Positions 1 to 7,244 of a stretch of DNA of 64,000 nt are shown here, one piece after another. A program made the translations under genes and the position numbers. The notes beneath the pieces are model-generated. The model did not search any database, was not told where the DNA came from, and saw only the letters and a list, made by a program, of their open reading frames with translations. Location: assembly GCA_963728875.1 (NCBI GenBank), contig CAVSLJ010000005.1, forward strand, positions 1 to 64,000, written 5' to 3'. The DNA is from DASUPK01 sp963728875. Its GTDB lineage: Bacteria; Actinomycetota; Thermoleophilia; Solirubrobacterales; 70-9. Position 1 is the first letter of the stretch, and each line of letters begins with the position of its first letter.

Positions 1-2
1 GC

Positions 3-419
3 ACGTTGGTCCGCCCGGCCGACGCTCTGGGGCGCTCGCCGAGCGCGACGATCCCGTCGGGCTCCTACGTCCTGGGCGCCCAGCTCGCCGTGGAGAGGCC
101 CGGCGCTCCGCAGGCGCCGGGAGTGGGGCGGGGCCTGCGCCCGGTCGAGGTAGCGGTGGCCGGGGCGGAGGCACTGACCATCGGCGATGGCCCTCCCGAA
201 GGCCGCCGAGTCGACGTCGTCGTCTCGCGCCAGGCCGGCCTGGGCCGCTCCGCCAGCGCGCGCATCGCGGCCACGAGCGTGACGCTGCTGGCGCTGCAGA
301 GCCCGCCCGGGCCCGGGGAGGGGTGGTCGGCGACGCTGGCCGTCACGGAGCAGCAGGCGCTCGCGCTGATCGGCGCGCAGAGCGCCGGGCGCGAGATCCG
401 CCTGCTGCCGCGCGGCTGA
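3..419 (+). CDS. CpaB/RcpC-like pilus assembly protein, SAF domain (5' truncated)
   Basis: C-terminal part of a protein whose 5' end lies before the window; the frame is open from base 3 and stops with TGA at 417-419. The translation matches the SAF/RcpC half of CpaB: a 'GLRPVEVAV' strand, a 'GRRVDVVV' strand (the GDRVDV element of CpaB), a short strand before 'VTLLAL', and the closing 'ATLAVTEQQALALI' segment followed by 'REIRLLPRG'. CpaB-type proteins act in the periplasm or at the wall in Flp/Tad pilus assembly. The Tad ATPase and membrane genes start about 1.5 kb downstream on the same strand, which supports the call. The stop abuts the stop of the convergent VOC gene (TGA|TCA). Confidence 0.6.
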   Translation, partial: TLVRPADALGRSPSATIPSGSYVLGAQLAVERPGAPQAPGVGRGLRPVEVAVAGAEALTIGDGPPEGRRVDVVVSRQAGLGRSASARIAATSVTLLALQSPPGPGEGWSATLAVTEQQALALIGAQSAGREIRLLPRG

Positions 420-839
420 TCAGGTGACCGTCGGCTTGCCGAGCCGGTACTTGTTCCCCGACGGGTCCCGAAACTCGGAGTCGAGCCCGTACGGCTGCTC
501 GGCCGGCGCCTCGGTGAACTCGACACCGCGGCCCTTGAGCTCCTCGTAGCTCTCCTGGATGTCATCGGCGGTCAGGAAGACCGTTCCGGCGACGCCCTTG
601 GACATCAGGTCCTGGACCTGCTTCTTGGTGTCCTCGTCCATGACGGGCGGACCCGGAATAGCCATCAGCGCCAGGGAGAAGTCCTGGCCCGGAGCCCCGA
701 CGGTGAGCCAGCGGAAGCCCCCCAGCTCGGGCATGGTGATGTCGGAGCGGACCTCCCAGCCGACCTTCTTGGTCCAGAACTCGAGGGCCTCGTCCTGGTC
801 TTGGACCCAGACCTGCCCGTTCGAAACGCGGATCATCAT
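420..839 (-). CDS. VOC (glyoxalase/bleomycin-resistance) family protein
   Basis: A 139-residue single VOC module: N-terminal 'VWVQDQDEALEFWTKKVGWEVRSD' (first beta-alpha unit) and C-terminal 'YGLDSEFRDPSGNKYRL' (metal-ligand strand with the usual F-x-DPxGN signature). Such proteins bind a divalent metal or act as antibiotic-binding or isomerase folds; the substrate cannot be read from sequence. A Shine-Dalgarno-like AAAGGAGA precedes two tandem ATG codons. It is last in a leftward run with the AraC regulator (47 bp upstream) and the macro-domain gene. AraC-VOC pairing is common and suggests the regulator controls it. Confidence 0.8.
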   Translation of the reverse strand: MMIRVSNGQVWVQDQDEALEFWTKKVGWEVRSDITMPELGGFRWLTVGAPGQDFSLALMAIPGPPVMDEDTKKQVQDLMSKGVAGTVFLTADDIQESYEELKGRGVEFTEAPAEQPYGLDSEFRDPSGNKYRLGKPTVT

Positions 840-886
840 CGTCTCCTTTCGTCGATTCGGTGGACGAGGGTCAACCTAGTTGCGGC

Positions 887-1318
887 TCAGTCCGCTGTCT
901 TCTTGAAACGTGCTCTCTGGGGCCGCAGGTAGGTCCGAAGAACGCAGCTCGGCACCTTGGCGACGGTCGCCGCGGCAGGCTGGCTCGCTCGGTACTCCGT
1001 CGGGGTCTGGCCGTAGGCGCGCTTGAAGCTGGTCGTGAACGAGCCGATGCTCTGTAGCCCGACCTCGAGGCACACCTCGGCGACGCTCCAGTCGGTCATC
1101 CGCAGCAGCGCGGCGGCACGCTCGAGGCGCCGCGTCAGCAGGTAGTGGTGCGGCGACTCGCCGAAGGCGCGACGGAACTCCCGGCTGAAGTGAGCCTTGG
1201 AGAGGCCGGCGGCGCCGGCCATGTCGTCGACCTCGAGTCGCTCGGTGTATCGAGCGTCGGCTAGATCCTTGGCGCGCAGCAGGTGGCGCGCGGGCGGTGC
1301 GAAGGCCATCGTTGTCAT
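887..1318 (-). CDS. AraC-family transcriptional regulator (DNA-binding domain only)
   Basis: 143 residues, essentially one AraC/XylS double helix-turn-helix domain. The first HTH is around 'VDDMAGAAGLSKAHFSREFRRAFG' (residues about 30-55). The second is around 'VAEVCLEVGLQSIGSFTTSFKRAYGQTPTEYR' (about 78-110), which is the family signature. There is no N-terminal effector-binding domain, so any sensing must come from elsewhere. The tail after the HTH is basic (RPQRARFKK). It lies between the macro-domain gene (20 bp) and the VOC gene (47 bp) on the same strand, probably one operon inserted inside the tad locus. Confidence 0.85.
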   Translation of the reverse strand: MTTMAFAPPARHLLRAKDLADARYTERLEVDDMAGAAGLSKAHFSREFRRAFGESPHHYLLTRRLERAAALLRMTDWSVAEVCLEVGLQSIGSFTTSFKRAYGQTPTEYRASQPAAATVAKVPSCVLRTYLRPQRARFKKTAD

Positions 1319-1338
1319 CTGAGACTCCCTCGACCCGC

Positions 1339-1836
1339 CTAACTCATCGCGGAATTGAATGCCGCCTCGGCCTGATCGTCGTGCACGGCGAAGACGACCC
1401 TGTCCAGGCCGCTGTCGGAGTCGAGGTGGCGCCGGACCTCCTCGACCTCGATCCGGGCGGCCTCGTCGAGCGGGAAGCCGCCGACGCCGGTGCCGAAGGC
1501 GACCAGGGCGAGGCTCTTGGCGCCCAATTCATCCGCCTTGGCGAGTGCGCTCGCGGTGGCGCTGCGGATGATCTCGGCGGAGGTCGGGCCGCCGAGCTCC
1601 ATCGTCGCGGCGTGGATCACCCAGCGGCAGGGCATCTCGCCGGCCGTCGTCTCGACCGCCTCGCCGAGCCCGATCGGGGCGCGCTCGTCGCTCTCGGACT
1701 GCACGGCCGGGCCACCGGCTCGCGAGATCGCGCCGGCCACGCCGCCGCCGTGCCGGAGCTGCGTGTTGGCGGCGTTGGCGATCGCGTCGACCTCGAGCTT
1801 GGTGATGTCCGCCTGCTTGACCTCGATCTCAGCCAC
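1339..1836 (-). CDS. Macro-domain (ADP-ribose-binding/hydrolase) protein
   Basis: A 165-residue stand-alone macro domain. Visible motifs: 'ITKLEVDAIANAANTQLRHGGGVAGAI' (the NAAN and GGGVAGAI loops that bind ADP-ribose), 'VIHAATMELGG' and 'ALVAFGTGVGGFPLDEAA' (phosphate-binding loop). The family binds or hydrolyses ADP-ribose or O-acetyl-ADP-ribose in the cytosol. It is the first gene of the leftward trio and is divergent from cpaF, with a roughly 76-bp intergenic region. Confidence 0.88.
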   Translation of the reverse strand: MAEIEVKQADITKLEVDAIANAANTQLRHGGGVAGAISRAGGPAVQSESDERAPIGLGEAVETTAGEMPCRWVIHAATMELGGPTSAEIIRSATASALAKADELGAKSLALVAFGTGVGGFPLDEAARIEVEEVRRHLDSDSGLDRVVFAVHDDQAEAAFNSAMS

Positions 1837-1912
1837 GTCCGCGGTGGAGGCTAGCGCCGGCGATCGAGGCCCCCCCGGGGGCGAGTAGGCCGCTACGAGC
1901 CCTTAGCCCTGG

Positions 1913-3088
1913 GTGGACGACCGTGTCCGCCGCAGGCATCTGGACGAGCTGGCCGCCGAGCTGCGGCGGCGCCTAGTCGAGCGCCGGCGCGCGCAGGCCG
2001 CCTCGGGCGGCGCCGCGATGGGACCGCTGCCGGAGGCCGTTCGCGAGCTCGTCGACGAGGACGCGGCGATCCTCGAGGCGCCGACGCGCGACCGGCTCTG
2101 CGAGCTGATCCTCCGGGAGGCGGTCGGCCTCGGGCCGCTGGAGGAGCTGCTCGCCGATCCCGCCGTCGAGGAGGTGATGGTGAACGGGTACGAGCGCGTC
2201 TACGTCGAGCGGGCCGGCCGGATCGAGCGGACGGAGGTGTCCTTTCCCTCTGAGCAGTCGCTGCGCGACGCGATCGAGCGGATCCTGACGCCGCTCGGCC
2301 GCCGGGTCGACGAGCTCAGCCCGATGGTCGACGCGCGGCTCGAGGACGGCTCACGCGTCCACGTGGTGATCCCGCCGCTCTCGGTCGACGGCCCGTCGCT
2401 GTCGATCCGCCGCTTCTCGGCGGTGCGGCCGGGTCCGCGAGAGCTCGTCGAGCTCGGGACGATCACCGGGGAGCTGCACGACGAGCTCGCAGCCGCCGTG
2501 GGCGCCCGTCGAAGCATCCTGGTCAGCGGGGGCACCGGTTCGGGGAAGACAACGCTGTTGAACGCTCTCTCGGCCTTCATCGACTCCGACGAGCGGGTGA
2601 TCACCATCGAGGACGCGGCCGAGCTGCGGCTGCGCCAGCGACATGTCGTGCGGCTCGAGAGCCGGCCCGCGAATGTCGAGGGCCGAGGCCGGGTCACGAT
2701 CCGGGACCTGCTCCGGGGCGCGCTGCGGATGCGGCCGGACCGGATCCTGATCGGCGAGGTGCGCGGCGGCGAGGCGCTCGATCTGCTGATGGCGCTCAAT
2801 ACGGGCCACGAGGGCGCGCTCTCGACCGTCCACGCGAACTCGCCGGAGGACGCGCTGCGGCGGATCGAGACGCTGGCGCTGATGGCGGGGGTCGGGCTGC
2901 CGCACGAGGCGATTCGCGAGCAGCTCGGGCGCGGACTCGACCTGGTGATCCACCTGGCTCGGCTGAGCGACGGCTCCCGGCGCGTGGTCGAGGTGGCGGA
3001 GGTGGTGAGGACCGCCGGCTCGGTCGGCGTGCGCGATCTCTACAGGCTGGGAGACAAGACGGAGGGACGCGCGTGGGCGAGACACTGA
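1913..3088 (+). CDS. cpaF: CpaF/TadA-type secretion ATPase
   Basis: A 391-residue cytosolic ATPase of the type II/IV secretion family that powers Flp/Tad pilus assembly. The N-domain ends with 'PLEELLADPAVEEVMVNGYERVYVE', typical of CpaF. Walker A 'GGTGSGKTT' is at about residues 206-214, then the Asp-box 'VITIEDAAELRL', Walker B 'RPDRILIGEVRGGEALDLL' and the His-box 'GHEGALSTVHANSPEDAL'. The GTG start used has no strong ribosome site; an ATG 35 codons downstream would leave the domain intact, so the exact start is uncertain. It overlaps tadB by 16 bp. Confidence 0.93.
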   Translation: MDDRVRRRHLDELAAELRRRLVERRRAQAASGGAAMGPLPEAVRELVDEDAAILEAPTRDRLCELILREAVGLGPLEELLADPAVEEVMVNGYERVYVERAGRIERTEVSFPSEQSLRDAIERILTPLGRRVDELSPMVDARLEDGSRVHVVIPPLSVDGPSLSIRRFSAVRPGPRELVELGTITGELHDELAAAVGARRSILVSGGTGSGKTTLLNALSAFIDSDERVITIEDAAELRLRQRHVVRLESRPANVEGRGRVTIRDLLRGALRMRPDRILIGEVRGGEALDLLMALNTGHEGALSTVHANSPEDALRRIETLALMAGVGLPHEAIREQLGRGLDLVIHLARLSDGSRRVVEVAEVVRTAGSVGVRDLYRLGDKTEGRAWARH

Positions 3089-3918
3089 TCGCGCTGATGG
3101 CGATCGCGGGTGGCCTCGCGGCCGTCGCAGCCCGGGAGGCGCTGATCTCCGCGCCGCGGCTGGCCGGCTGGCTCCGCGCTTCCATCGCCCCCTTGCGCCG
3201 GGCCTCGCGGGAGGGCTACGCGCCCAGCGCCGGCGAGCAGCGGCGCCTCGCGCTGCTCGGCAGCGGCGCGATCGCGGCGACGGCGCTTCTGATCGCCGGC
3301 CCGGGGCCGCTGGCGGTCGTGGGCGCTGCTGGGCCGTGGTCCGTCGGAGCCCTGGTGGCCGGCCGGCGTGAGCGCTACCGGCGCGCCGTGGAGCGGTCCG
3401 TCCCCGACATCGCCGCTGCGATCGCCGACGCGATCTCCGGCGGGCATTCGGTCAGAGGCGCTCTGGCCGCCGCGGCTGGATCGCTCGAGGGACCGTCGTC
3501 CGCGGAGCTCGCCCGTGTGGCGGCCGACCTGGAGCTCGGAGCCTCGACGGGCGAGGCGCTGGCGGCGATGCGCGCCCGGCTGGGTTTGGACCGCATCGAC
3601 TCGCTCGCCACCGCATTGCTCAGCCAGCAGGTCGCGGGTGGGGACGTCGCTGCGCTCATGCGGCGCCTGGCGACGGCTGCGGCGGACCGCGACCGGGTTG
3701 CGGATGAGGCGCGCGCCGCCACGACCCAGGCCCGCTTCACCGGGCTGCTGGTGGTCGCCCTGCCGGCCGGCGCCGCCCTCTTCGCCGAGCTGCTTCAACC
3801 CGGATTCGTCTCGCGGGTGCTCTCCGAGCCGGCCTCAGCCGCGATGCTGGTCGCCGCGGGCGGCCTTCAGGTGCTCGGCTTCGCCCTGATCCGGCGGCTC
3901 GGGAGGCCCGCCGAGTGA
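3073..3918 (+). CDS. tadB: TadB-like type II secretion F-domain membrane protein
   Basis: 281 residues. It has N-terminal hydrophobic segments (about 1-20 and 58-95), a cytosolic T2SSF domain (about 105-215, 'VPDIAAAIADAISGGHSVRGAL...LGASTGEALAAM...DSLATALLSQQVAGGDVAALM'), and two C-terminal membrane segments. This layout is that of TadB, the inner platform component of the Flp/Tad pilus. The GTG start lies inside the end of cpaF, and the stop overlaps the tadC start (GTGA), indicating translational coupling. Confidence 0.85.
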   Translation: MGETLIALMAIAGGLAAVAAREALISAPRLAGWLRASIAPLRRASREGYAPSAGEQRRLALLGSGAIAATALLIAGPGPLAVVGAAGPWSVGALVAGRRERYRRAVERSVPDIAAAIADAISGGHSVRGALAAAAGSLEGPSSAELARVAADLELGASTGEALAAMRARLGLDRIDSLATALLSQQVAGGDVAALMRRLATAAADRDRVADEARAATTQARFTGLLVVALPAGAALFAELLQPGFVSRVLSEPASAAMLVAAGGLQVLGFALIRRLGRPAE

Positions 3919-4751
3919 CCGCGGCCCTGGTGCTCGCCATCGGCGCGCTCGTCCTCGGAATCGGTGCGATCGCGCAGCTCCTCCCGGGGCGGGACCGAGC
4001 CGACCCTGCGACCGAGCTGAATACCTCGCCGGGTTCGCCGCTCGCCTGGTCGCTGCTCGAGGCCGCTGATGGGCGGCTGGGTCTCTCCGCCCGACTGACC
4101 AGGGCCGGCCTGGGCGATCGGATCTCGGTGCACGCACTGCTCGGCGCCAAGCTCGGCGGCGCCCTGGCCGGCCTGCTCTGGGCGATGGTGGTGGGTCCCG
4201 CGGCGCCCGGGCGCCTCGCATGGATAGTGGCGATCGGCCTGCCCGCCGCGGGCTTTCTCGGGCCGGATGCCTGGCTCGAACGACGCGCCAGCCGGCGCCT
4301 GCGCGCCCTCAGGGCGAGGCTCCCGGATGCGCTCGACCTGCTCGCGGTCGGGACCGCCGCCGGGCGCAGCCCGCTGGCGGGGCTCAGCGAGCTGGGGGCG
4401 GGGGAGGGGCCCCTGGCGCGCGAGCTCGCGATGCTCTCGGCCGAGAGCTCCTGCGGGCTGCCCCAGAGCGAGGCGCTCGAGTCGCTTCGTCGCCGAGCCC
4501 CGGTGAGGGAGGTCTCCGCGATGTGCGGTGTGATCGAGCGCTCGCGCCGCTACGGCTCACCGCTGGCCGATCAGCTGCGCGAGCAGGCGACGGCGCTGCG
4601 GGGAGTGCAGCGGCGCCGCATCGAGGAGCACGCCGCTCGGGCGGCCCCGAAGATCCAGCTCGCGGTCGCGCTCCTGCTGGTGCCCTCGGTGCTCCTGATG
4701 ATCGCCGCCGGCCTGCTCGCGAACGTCGACCGCTTCATGGCCGGGTTCTAG
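3915..4751 (+). CDS. tadC: TadC-like type II secretion F-domain membrane protein
   Basis: 278 residues. It has an N-terminal membrane segment, a membrane pair near 75-115, the T2SSF domain ('LPDALDLLAVGTAAGRSPLAGLSEL...VREVSAMCGVIERSRRYGSPLADQLREQATALRGVQRRRIEEHAARAAPKIQLAVALLLVPSVLLMIAAGLL') and a final hydrophobic helix. 'EEHAARAAPKI' before the last helix is characteristic of TadC. It is coupled to tadB by a 4-bp overlap. Its TAG stop shares a CTAG tetranucleotide with the stop of the convergent Ada-like gene. Confidence 0.83.
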   Translation: MTAALVLAIGALVLGIGAIAQLLPGRDRADPATELNTSPGSPLAWSLLEAADGRLGLSARLTRAGLGDRISVHALLGAKLGGALAGLLWAMVVGPAAPGRLAWIVAIGLPAAGFLGPDAWLERRASRRLRALRARLPDALDLLAVGTAAGRSPLAGLSELGAGEGPLARELAMLSAESSCGLPQSEALESLRRRAPVREVSAMCGVIERSRRYGSPLADQLREQATALRGVQRRRIEEHAARAAPKIQLAVALLLVPSVLLMIAAGLLANVDRFMAGF

Positions 4752-4966
4752 GCGATCTCGTCCGGGTGGCAACGCATGCAGGCGCGAAAGCCGTCGCTGC
4801 GCGCCCCCGACGCGGTCAGGTAGAAGCGAACGTTCTCCCGCTTCGGCGTCCGCGCCGGACAGCCCGGGCGGCAGTAGATCCCCGTCGAGGTGACCGCGGC
4901 GAAGAACTCGCCGGCGTAGCGGTCGTCCCTCGTCTCCATCGCTCGGTATCGCTGCTCGAAGTCCAT
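4748..4966 (-). CDS. Stand-alone Ada-type metal-binding domain protein
   Basis: About 72 residues matching only the N-terminal zinc domain of Ada (methylphosphotriester-DNA acceptor): 'FFAAVTSTGIYCRPGCPARTPKRENVRFY' and 'GFRACMRCHPDE', giving the four Cys ligands CxxxC...CxxC. In Ada one of these cysteines accepts the methyl group and switches on an attached AraC HTH. Here neither the HTH nor the O6-alkylguanine transferase domain follows. I chose the ATG at 4964-4966 because GAGGAGG lies about 8 nt upstream; an ATG 8 codons earlier (4988-4990) is also possible. Role without an output domain is unknown. Confidence 0.75.
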   Translation of the reverse strand: MDFEQRYRAMETRDDRYAGEFFAAVTSTGIYCRPGCPARTPKRENVRFYLTASGARSDGFRACMRCHPDEIA

Positions 4967-5048
4967 TGGGGCCTCCTCTTGGGTCGTCATCCATCGCTTG
5001 AACGCCCGGGCTTAGCCGCACGTGAGATGGCTGCGGAACAATGAGCCG

Positions 5049-5423
5049 ATGAGCGACGGGGTCGCCTCCGGAGTGGCAAGACCCGCGGGGATCTCCTATC
5101 TGAGGATCCCGGCGGACGACGCCAAGAAGCTCGCGGCGTTCTATGAGGCCGTCTTCGGCTGGAAGGTCGACGCCGGCCGAGCTGATCCGAGCTTCGAGGA
5201 CGGCACCGGACACGTGATCGGGCACATCGACCCGGAGATGGAGGTGTCGGGCGGGGCGGGGATTCGGCCCTATGTCTATGTGGAGAGCGTCGAGGGCACG
5301 CTCGAGCGGATCGCCGCCAACGGCGGCGCCGTGATCAGGCCGGCGTACCCCGAGGGCGACCTGACCGTCGCCGTCTTCCGCGACCCCGCCGGCAACGTCG
5401 CCGGCGTCTGGCAGCTCACCTAG
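5049..5423 (+). CDS. VOC (glyoxalase-like) family protein
   Basis: A 124-residue single VOC module: 'ISYLRIPADDAKKLAAFYEAVFGWKV' at the start, 'VYVESVEGTLERIAANGGAVIRP' in the middle, and 'VAVFRDPAGNVAGVWQ' at the end, the pattern of the YP_001 family of VOC proteins. The ATG at 5049 (MSDGV) is preferred; an upstream in-frame start at 5022 would add nine residues. It stands alone between the tad locus and the mraZ promoter region, so its substrate cannot be inferred. Confidence 0.8.
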   Translation: MSDGVASGVARPAGISYLRIPADDAKKLAAFYEAVFGWKVDAGRADPSFEDGTGHVIGHIDPEMEVSGGAGIRPYVYVESVEGTLERIAANGGAVIRPAYPEGDLTVAVFRDPAGNVAGVWQLT

Positions 5424-5625
5424 GTCCAGGGGGGGAAAGTGGGGGATCCGCGGCGGCGGTCCTCTTTCCTGCAACCGAGCTTGCAGCAAACGGTGTCGAT
5501 CGCGGTCCCGGCGCGCCGATTCACCGACGCCGCAAACCGCATGGGAATGGGGAATTCAGCGGTTTCGAGACCCGGGTAGCAGTTCCGTCCGACGGATCGA
5601 CTGGAATGCGGCCGCCCAGTCTGTG

Positions 5626-5658
5626 TTGCAAAGTGGGACAGAGTGGGTTAGCGTGGCA
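5626..5658 (+). promoter_or_regulatory. mraZ promoter with MraZ-type operator repeats
   Basis: A sigma70-like promoter, TTGCAA (5626-5631), 17 nt, TAGCGT (5649-5654), lies 138 bp before mraZ. Three pentamers of the MraZ-box type, TGGGA (5634), TGGGT (5644) and TGGCA (5654), are spaced exactly 10 bp apart across the spacer and the -10. MraZ is known to bind TGGGN repeats with 5-nt spacers upstream of its own gene, so autorepression of the dcw cluster is the natural reading. The rest of the 368-bp gap (5424-5791) holds hairpins downstream of this site; upstream (5424-5625) I see nothing clear beyond another GTGGGGG near 5436. Confidence 0.75.
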
Positions 5659-5676
5659 AATCAGAGTTGGTCAATA

Positions 5677-5719
5677 GGGCCGGGGTGATGAGGCTCCTCC
5701 CACCTCACCACCCCGGCCC
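5677..5719 (+). promoter_or_regulatory. Long hairpin in the mraZ 5' leader
   Basis: A 17-nt arm (5677-5693) and its near-perfect complement (5703-5719, one mismatch) enclose a 9-nt loop. It falls about 25 bp after the predicted -10, so it would be near the 5' end of the mraZ transcript. A second small hairpin, TGCTCC-TGGC-GGAGCA, is at 5753-5768, about 24 nt before the TTG start. There is no T-run, so an intrinsic terminator is not obvious; mRNA stability or translation control is possible. Confidence 0.5.
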
Positions 5720-5791
5720 GCTCCGAACAGACCAACCACACATGAAACGGGTTGCTCCTGGCGGAGCACCCTCGCACCCAGGGACACCACT

Positions 5792-6238
5792 TTGTCGTTT
5801 CTCGGTCAGTACGAGCACAATCTCGACGCGAAGGACCGCCTCACGGTCCCGTCGAGGTTCCGCGCGGCGCTGGCTGATGGAGTCGTTCTCGCCAAAGGGC
5901 TGGACCCCTCCGTCTGGGTGTTCGCGCCCGGCGGCTACGAGAGCTTCACGAAGACCTTTCTCGGCGAGACCAACCCGCTCGGCAGGCGCGGCCGCATGCT
6001 GCGCCGCCACTTCCACGGCGGCGCCTTCGACGACTCCCTGGACTCCGCCGGCCGCATCCGCCTGCCGAAGAAGCTGATCGAGCACGCCGGGCTGGGCGAG
6101 GGCCCCTGCATGGTCGTCGGCTCCGACGACTGGTTCGAGATCTGGAGCGTCGAGCGCTGGGCGGCTTACGAGAAGGAGATGGATGCAGAGGTTTCCGACG
6201 TCGCGGAGAACCTCTCCGAGGAAGAGCGAGGAGGCTGA
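5792..6238 (+). CDS. mraZ: Transcriptional regulator MraZ
   Basis: 148 residues with two tandem SpoVT-AbrB-like MraZ halves, each carrying the DxxGR-type loop: 'NLDAKDRLTVPSRFR' near residue 10 and 'SLDSAGRIRLPKKLIEHAGL' near residue 81. MraZ forms a ring oligomer and represses the dcw cluster by binding TGGGN repeats, which are present upstream. It uses a TTG start. The stop is 1 nt before the rsmH ATG. The length is typical of the family. Confidence 0.95.
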   Translation: MSFLGQYEHNLDAKDRLTVPSRFRAALADGVVLAKGLDPSVWVFAPGGYESFTKTFLGETNPLGRRGRMLRRHFHGGAFDDSLDSAGRIRLPKKLIEHAGLGEGPCMVVGSDDWFEIWSVERWAAYEKEMDAEVSDVAENLSEEERGG

Positions 6239-6239
6239 G

Positions 6240-7244
6240 ATGGCGACCGCAACACACAGAGTGGTGGGATCCCTTGCCGAGTCAGCGAACCTTCAGTACG
6301 TGCCCGCGGAACATGAACCCGTACTGGCGACCGAGCTGGTCGACGTGCTCGACCCGAGACCCGGCGAGACCTTCGTCGACTGCACCTTCGGCGGCGGCGG
6401 CCACGCCCGCCTGATCTCCGAGCGGATCGGCTCGAAAGGCGAGCTGATCGCCGTCGACCGCGACCCCGCCTCCGAGGAGCGCTGGAGCGAGTTCGCCACC
6501 GTCGCACCGTCTCGCTCGCGCTTCCTGCGCGCCGACTTCGTCGCCGCCCTCGAGGGACTGCGCGGCGAGGGCGTCCGCCCCGACGGGATCGTCTTCGACC
6601 TCGGCATGTCCTCGATGCAGGTGGACGCCTGGGAGCGGGGCTTCTCCTACTCCTATGACGCGCCGCTCGACATGCGGATGGACCCGACGCAGAGCCTCTC
6701 GGCGGCGACGGTGGTCAACGACTGGCCCCAGGACCGCCTGGCGAACGTGATCCGCGAGCTCGGCGAGGAGCGCCGGGCAGGCTCGATCGCGCGCGAGATC
6801 GTCAAGCGGCGCCCGATCGACACGACCGCGCAGCTCGTCGCCTCGATCAAGGCGGCGATCCCGCCGTCCGAGCGGTTCGGGCGCGGCCACCCGGCCAAGC
6901 GCACCTTCCAGGCGATCCGGATCGCCGTCAACGGCGAGCTCGACGCGCTCGATCGCGCCCTGCCGCTCGCCTGGGCGATCCTGCCGACCGGCGGCCGCCT
7001 CGGCGCGATCTCCTTCCACTCGCTCGAGGACCGGCGCGTGAAGCGCTTCCTCGCGGATCGGGCACGCGGCTGCGTCTGCCCGCCCGAGCTACCGGTCTGC
7101 GTCTGCGGGCGCGAGCCCGAGGCCGATCTGCTCACCAAGCGCGCGATCGCGCCCGGCCCCGTGGAGATCGAGGAGAACCCGCGGGCCTCCTCGGCTCACC
7201 TGCGTGCCGCGCTCAAGATCCGCGAGGCGGAGGACGCCGGCTGA
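6240..7244 (+). CDS. rsmH: 16S rRNA (cytosine(1402)-N4)-methyltransferase RsmH (MraW)
   Basis: 334 residues. The SAM-binding motif 'GETFVDCTFGGGGHARLISERI' is at about 41-62, 'GIVFDLGMSSMQVD' and 'RGFSYSYDAPLDMRMD' follow, and the C-terminal 'ISFHSLEDRRVKRFL' is the family signature. A Cys-rich turn 'RGCVCPPELPVCVCG' near 280 is also usual for MraW. The enzyme methylates C1402 in the ribosomal P site. I chose the ATG at 6240 because GAGGAG precedes it; a longer frame back to 6183 lies inside mraZ. Confidence 0.95.
   Translation: MATATHRVVGSLAESANLQYVPAEHEPVLATELVDVLDPRPGETFVDCTFGGGGHARLISERIGSKGELIAVDRDPASEERWSEFATVAPSRSRFLRADFVAALEGLRGEGVRPDGIVFDLGMSSMQVDAWERGFSYSYDAPLDMRMDPTQSLSAATVVNDWPQDRLANVIRELGEERRAGSIAREIVKRRPIDTTAQLVASIKAAIPPSERFGRGHPAKRTFQAIRIAVNGELDALDRALPLAWAILPTGGRLGAISFHSLEDRRVKRFLADRARGCVCPPELPVCVCGREPEADLLTKRAIAPGPVEIEENPRASSAHLRAALKIREAEDAG

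Noticed and set aside
5424..5625. Additional small gene or RNA before the mraZ promoter
   Set aside because: No frame with a start, ribosome site and plausible composition, and no tRNA-like fold, could be supported.
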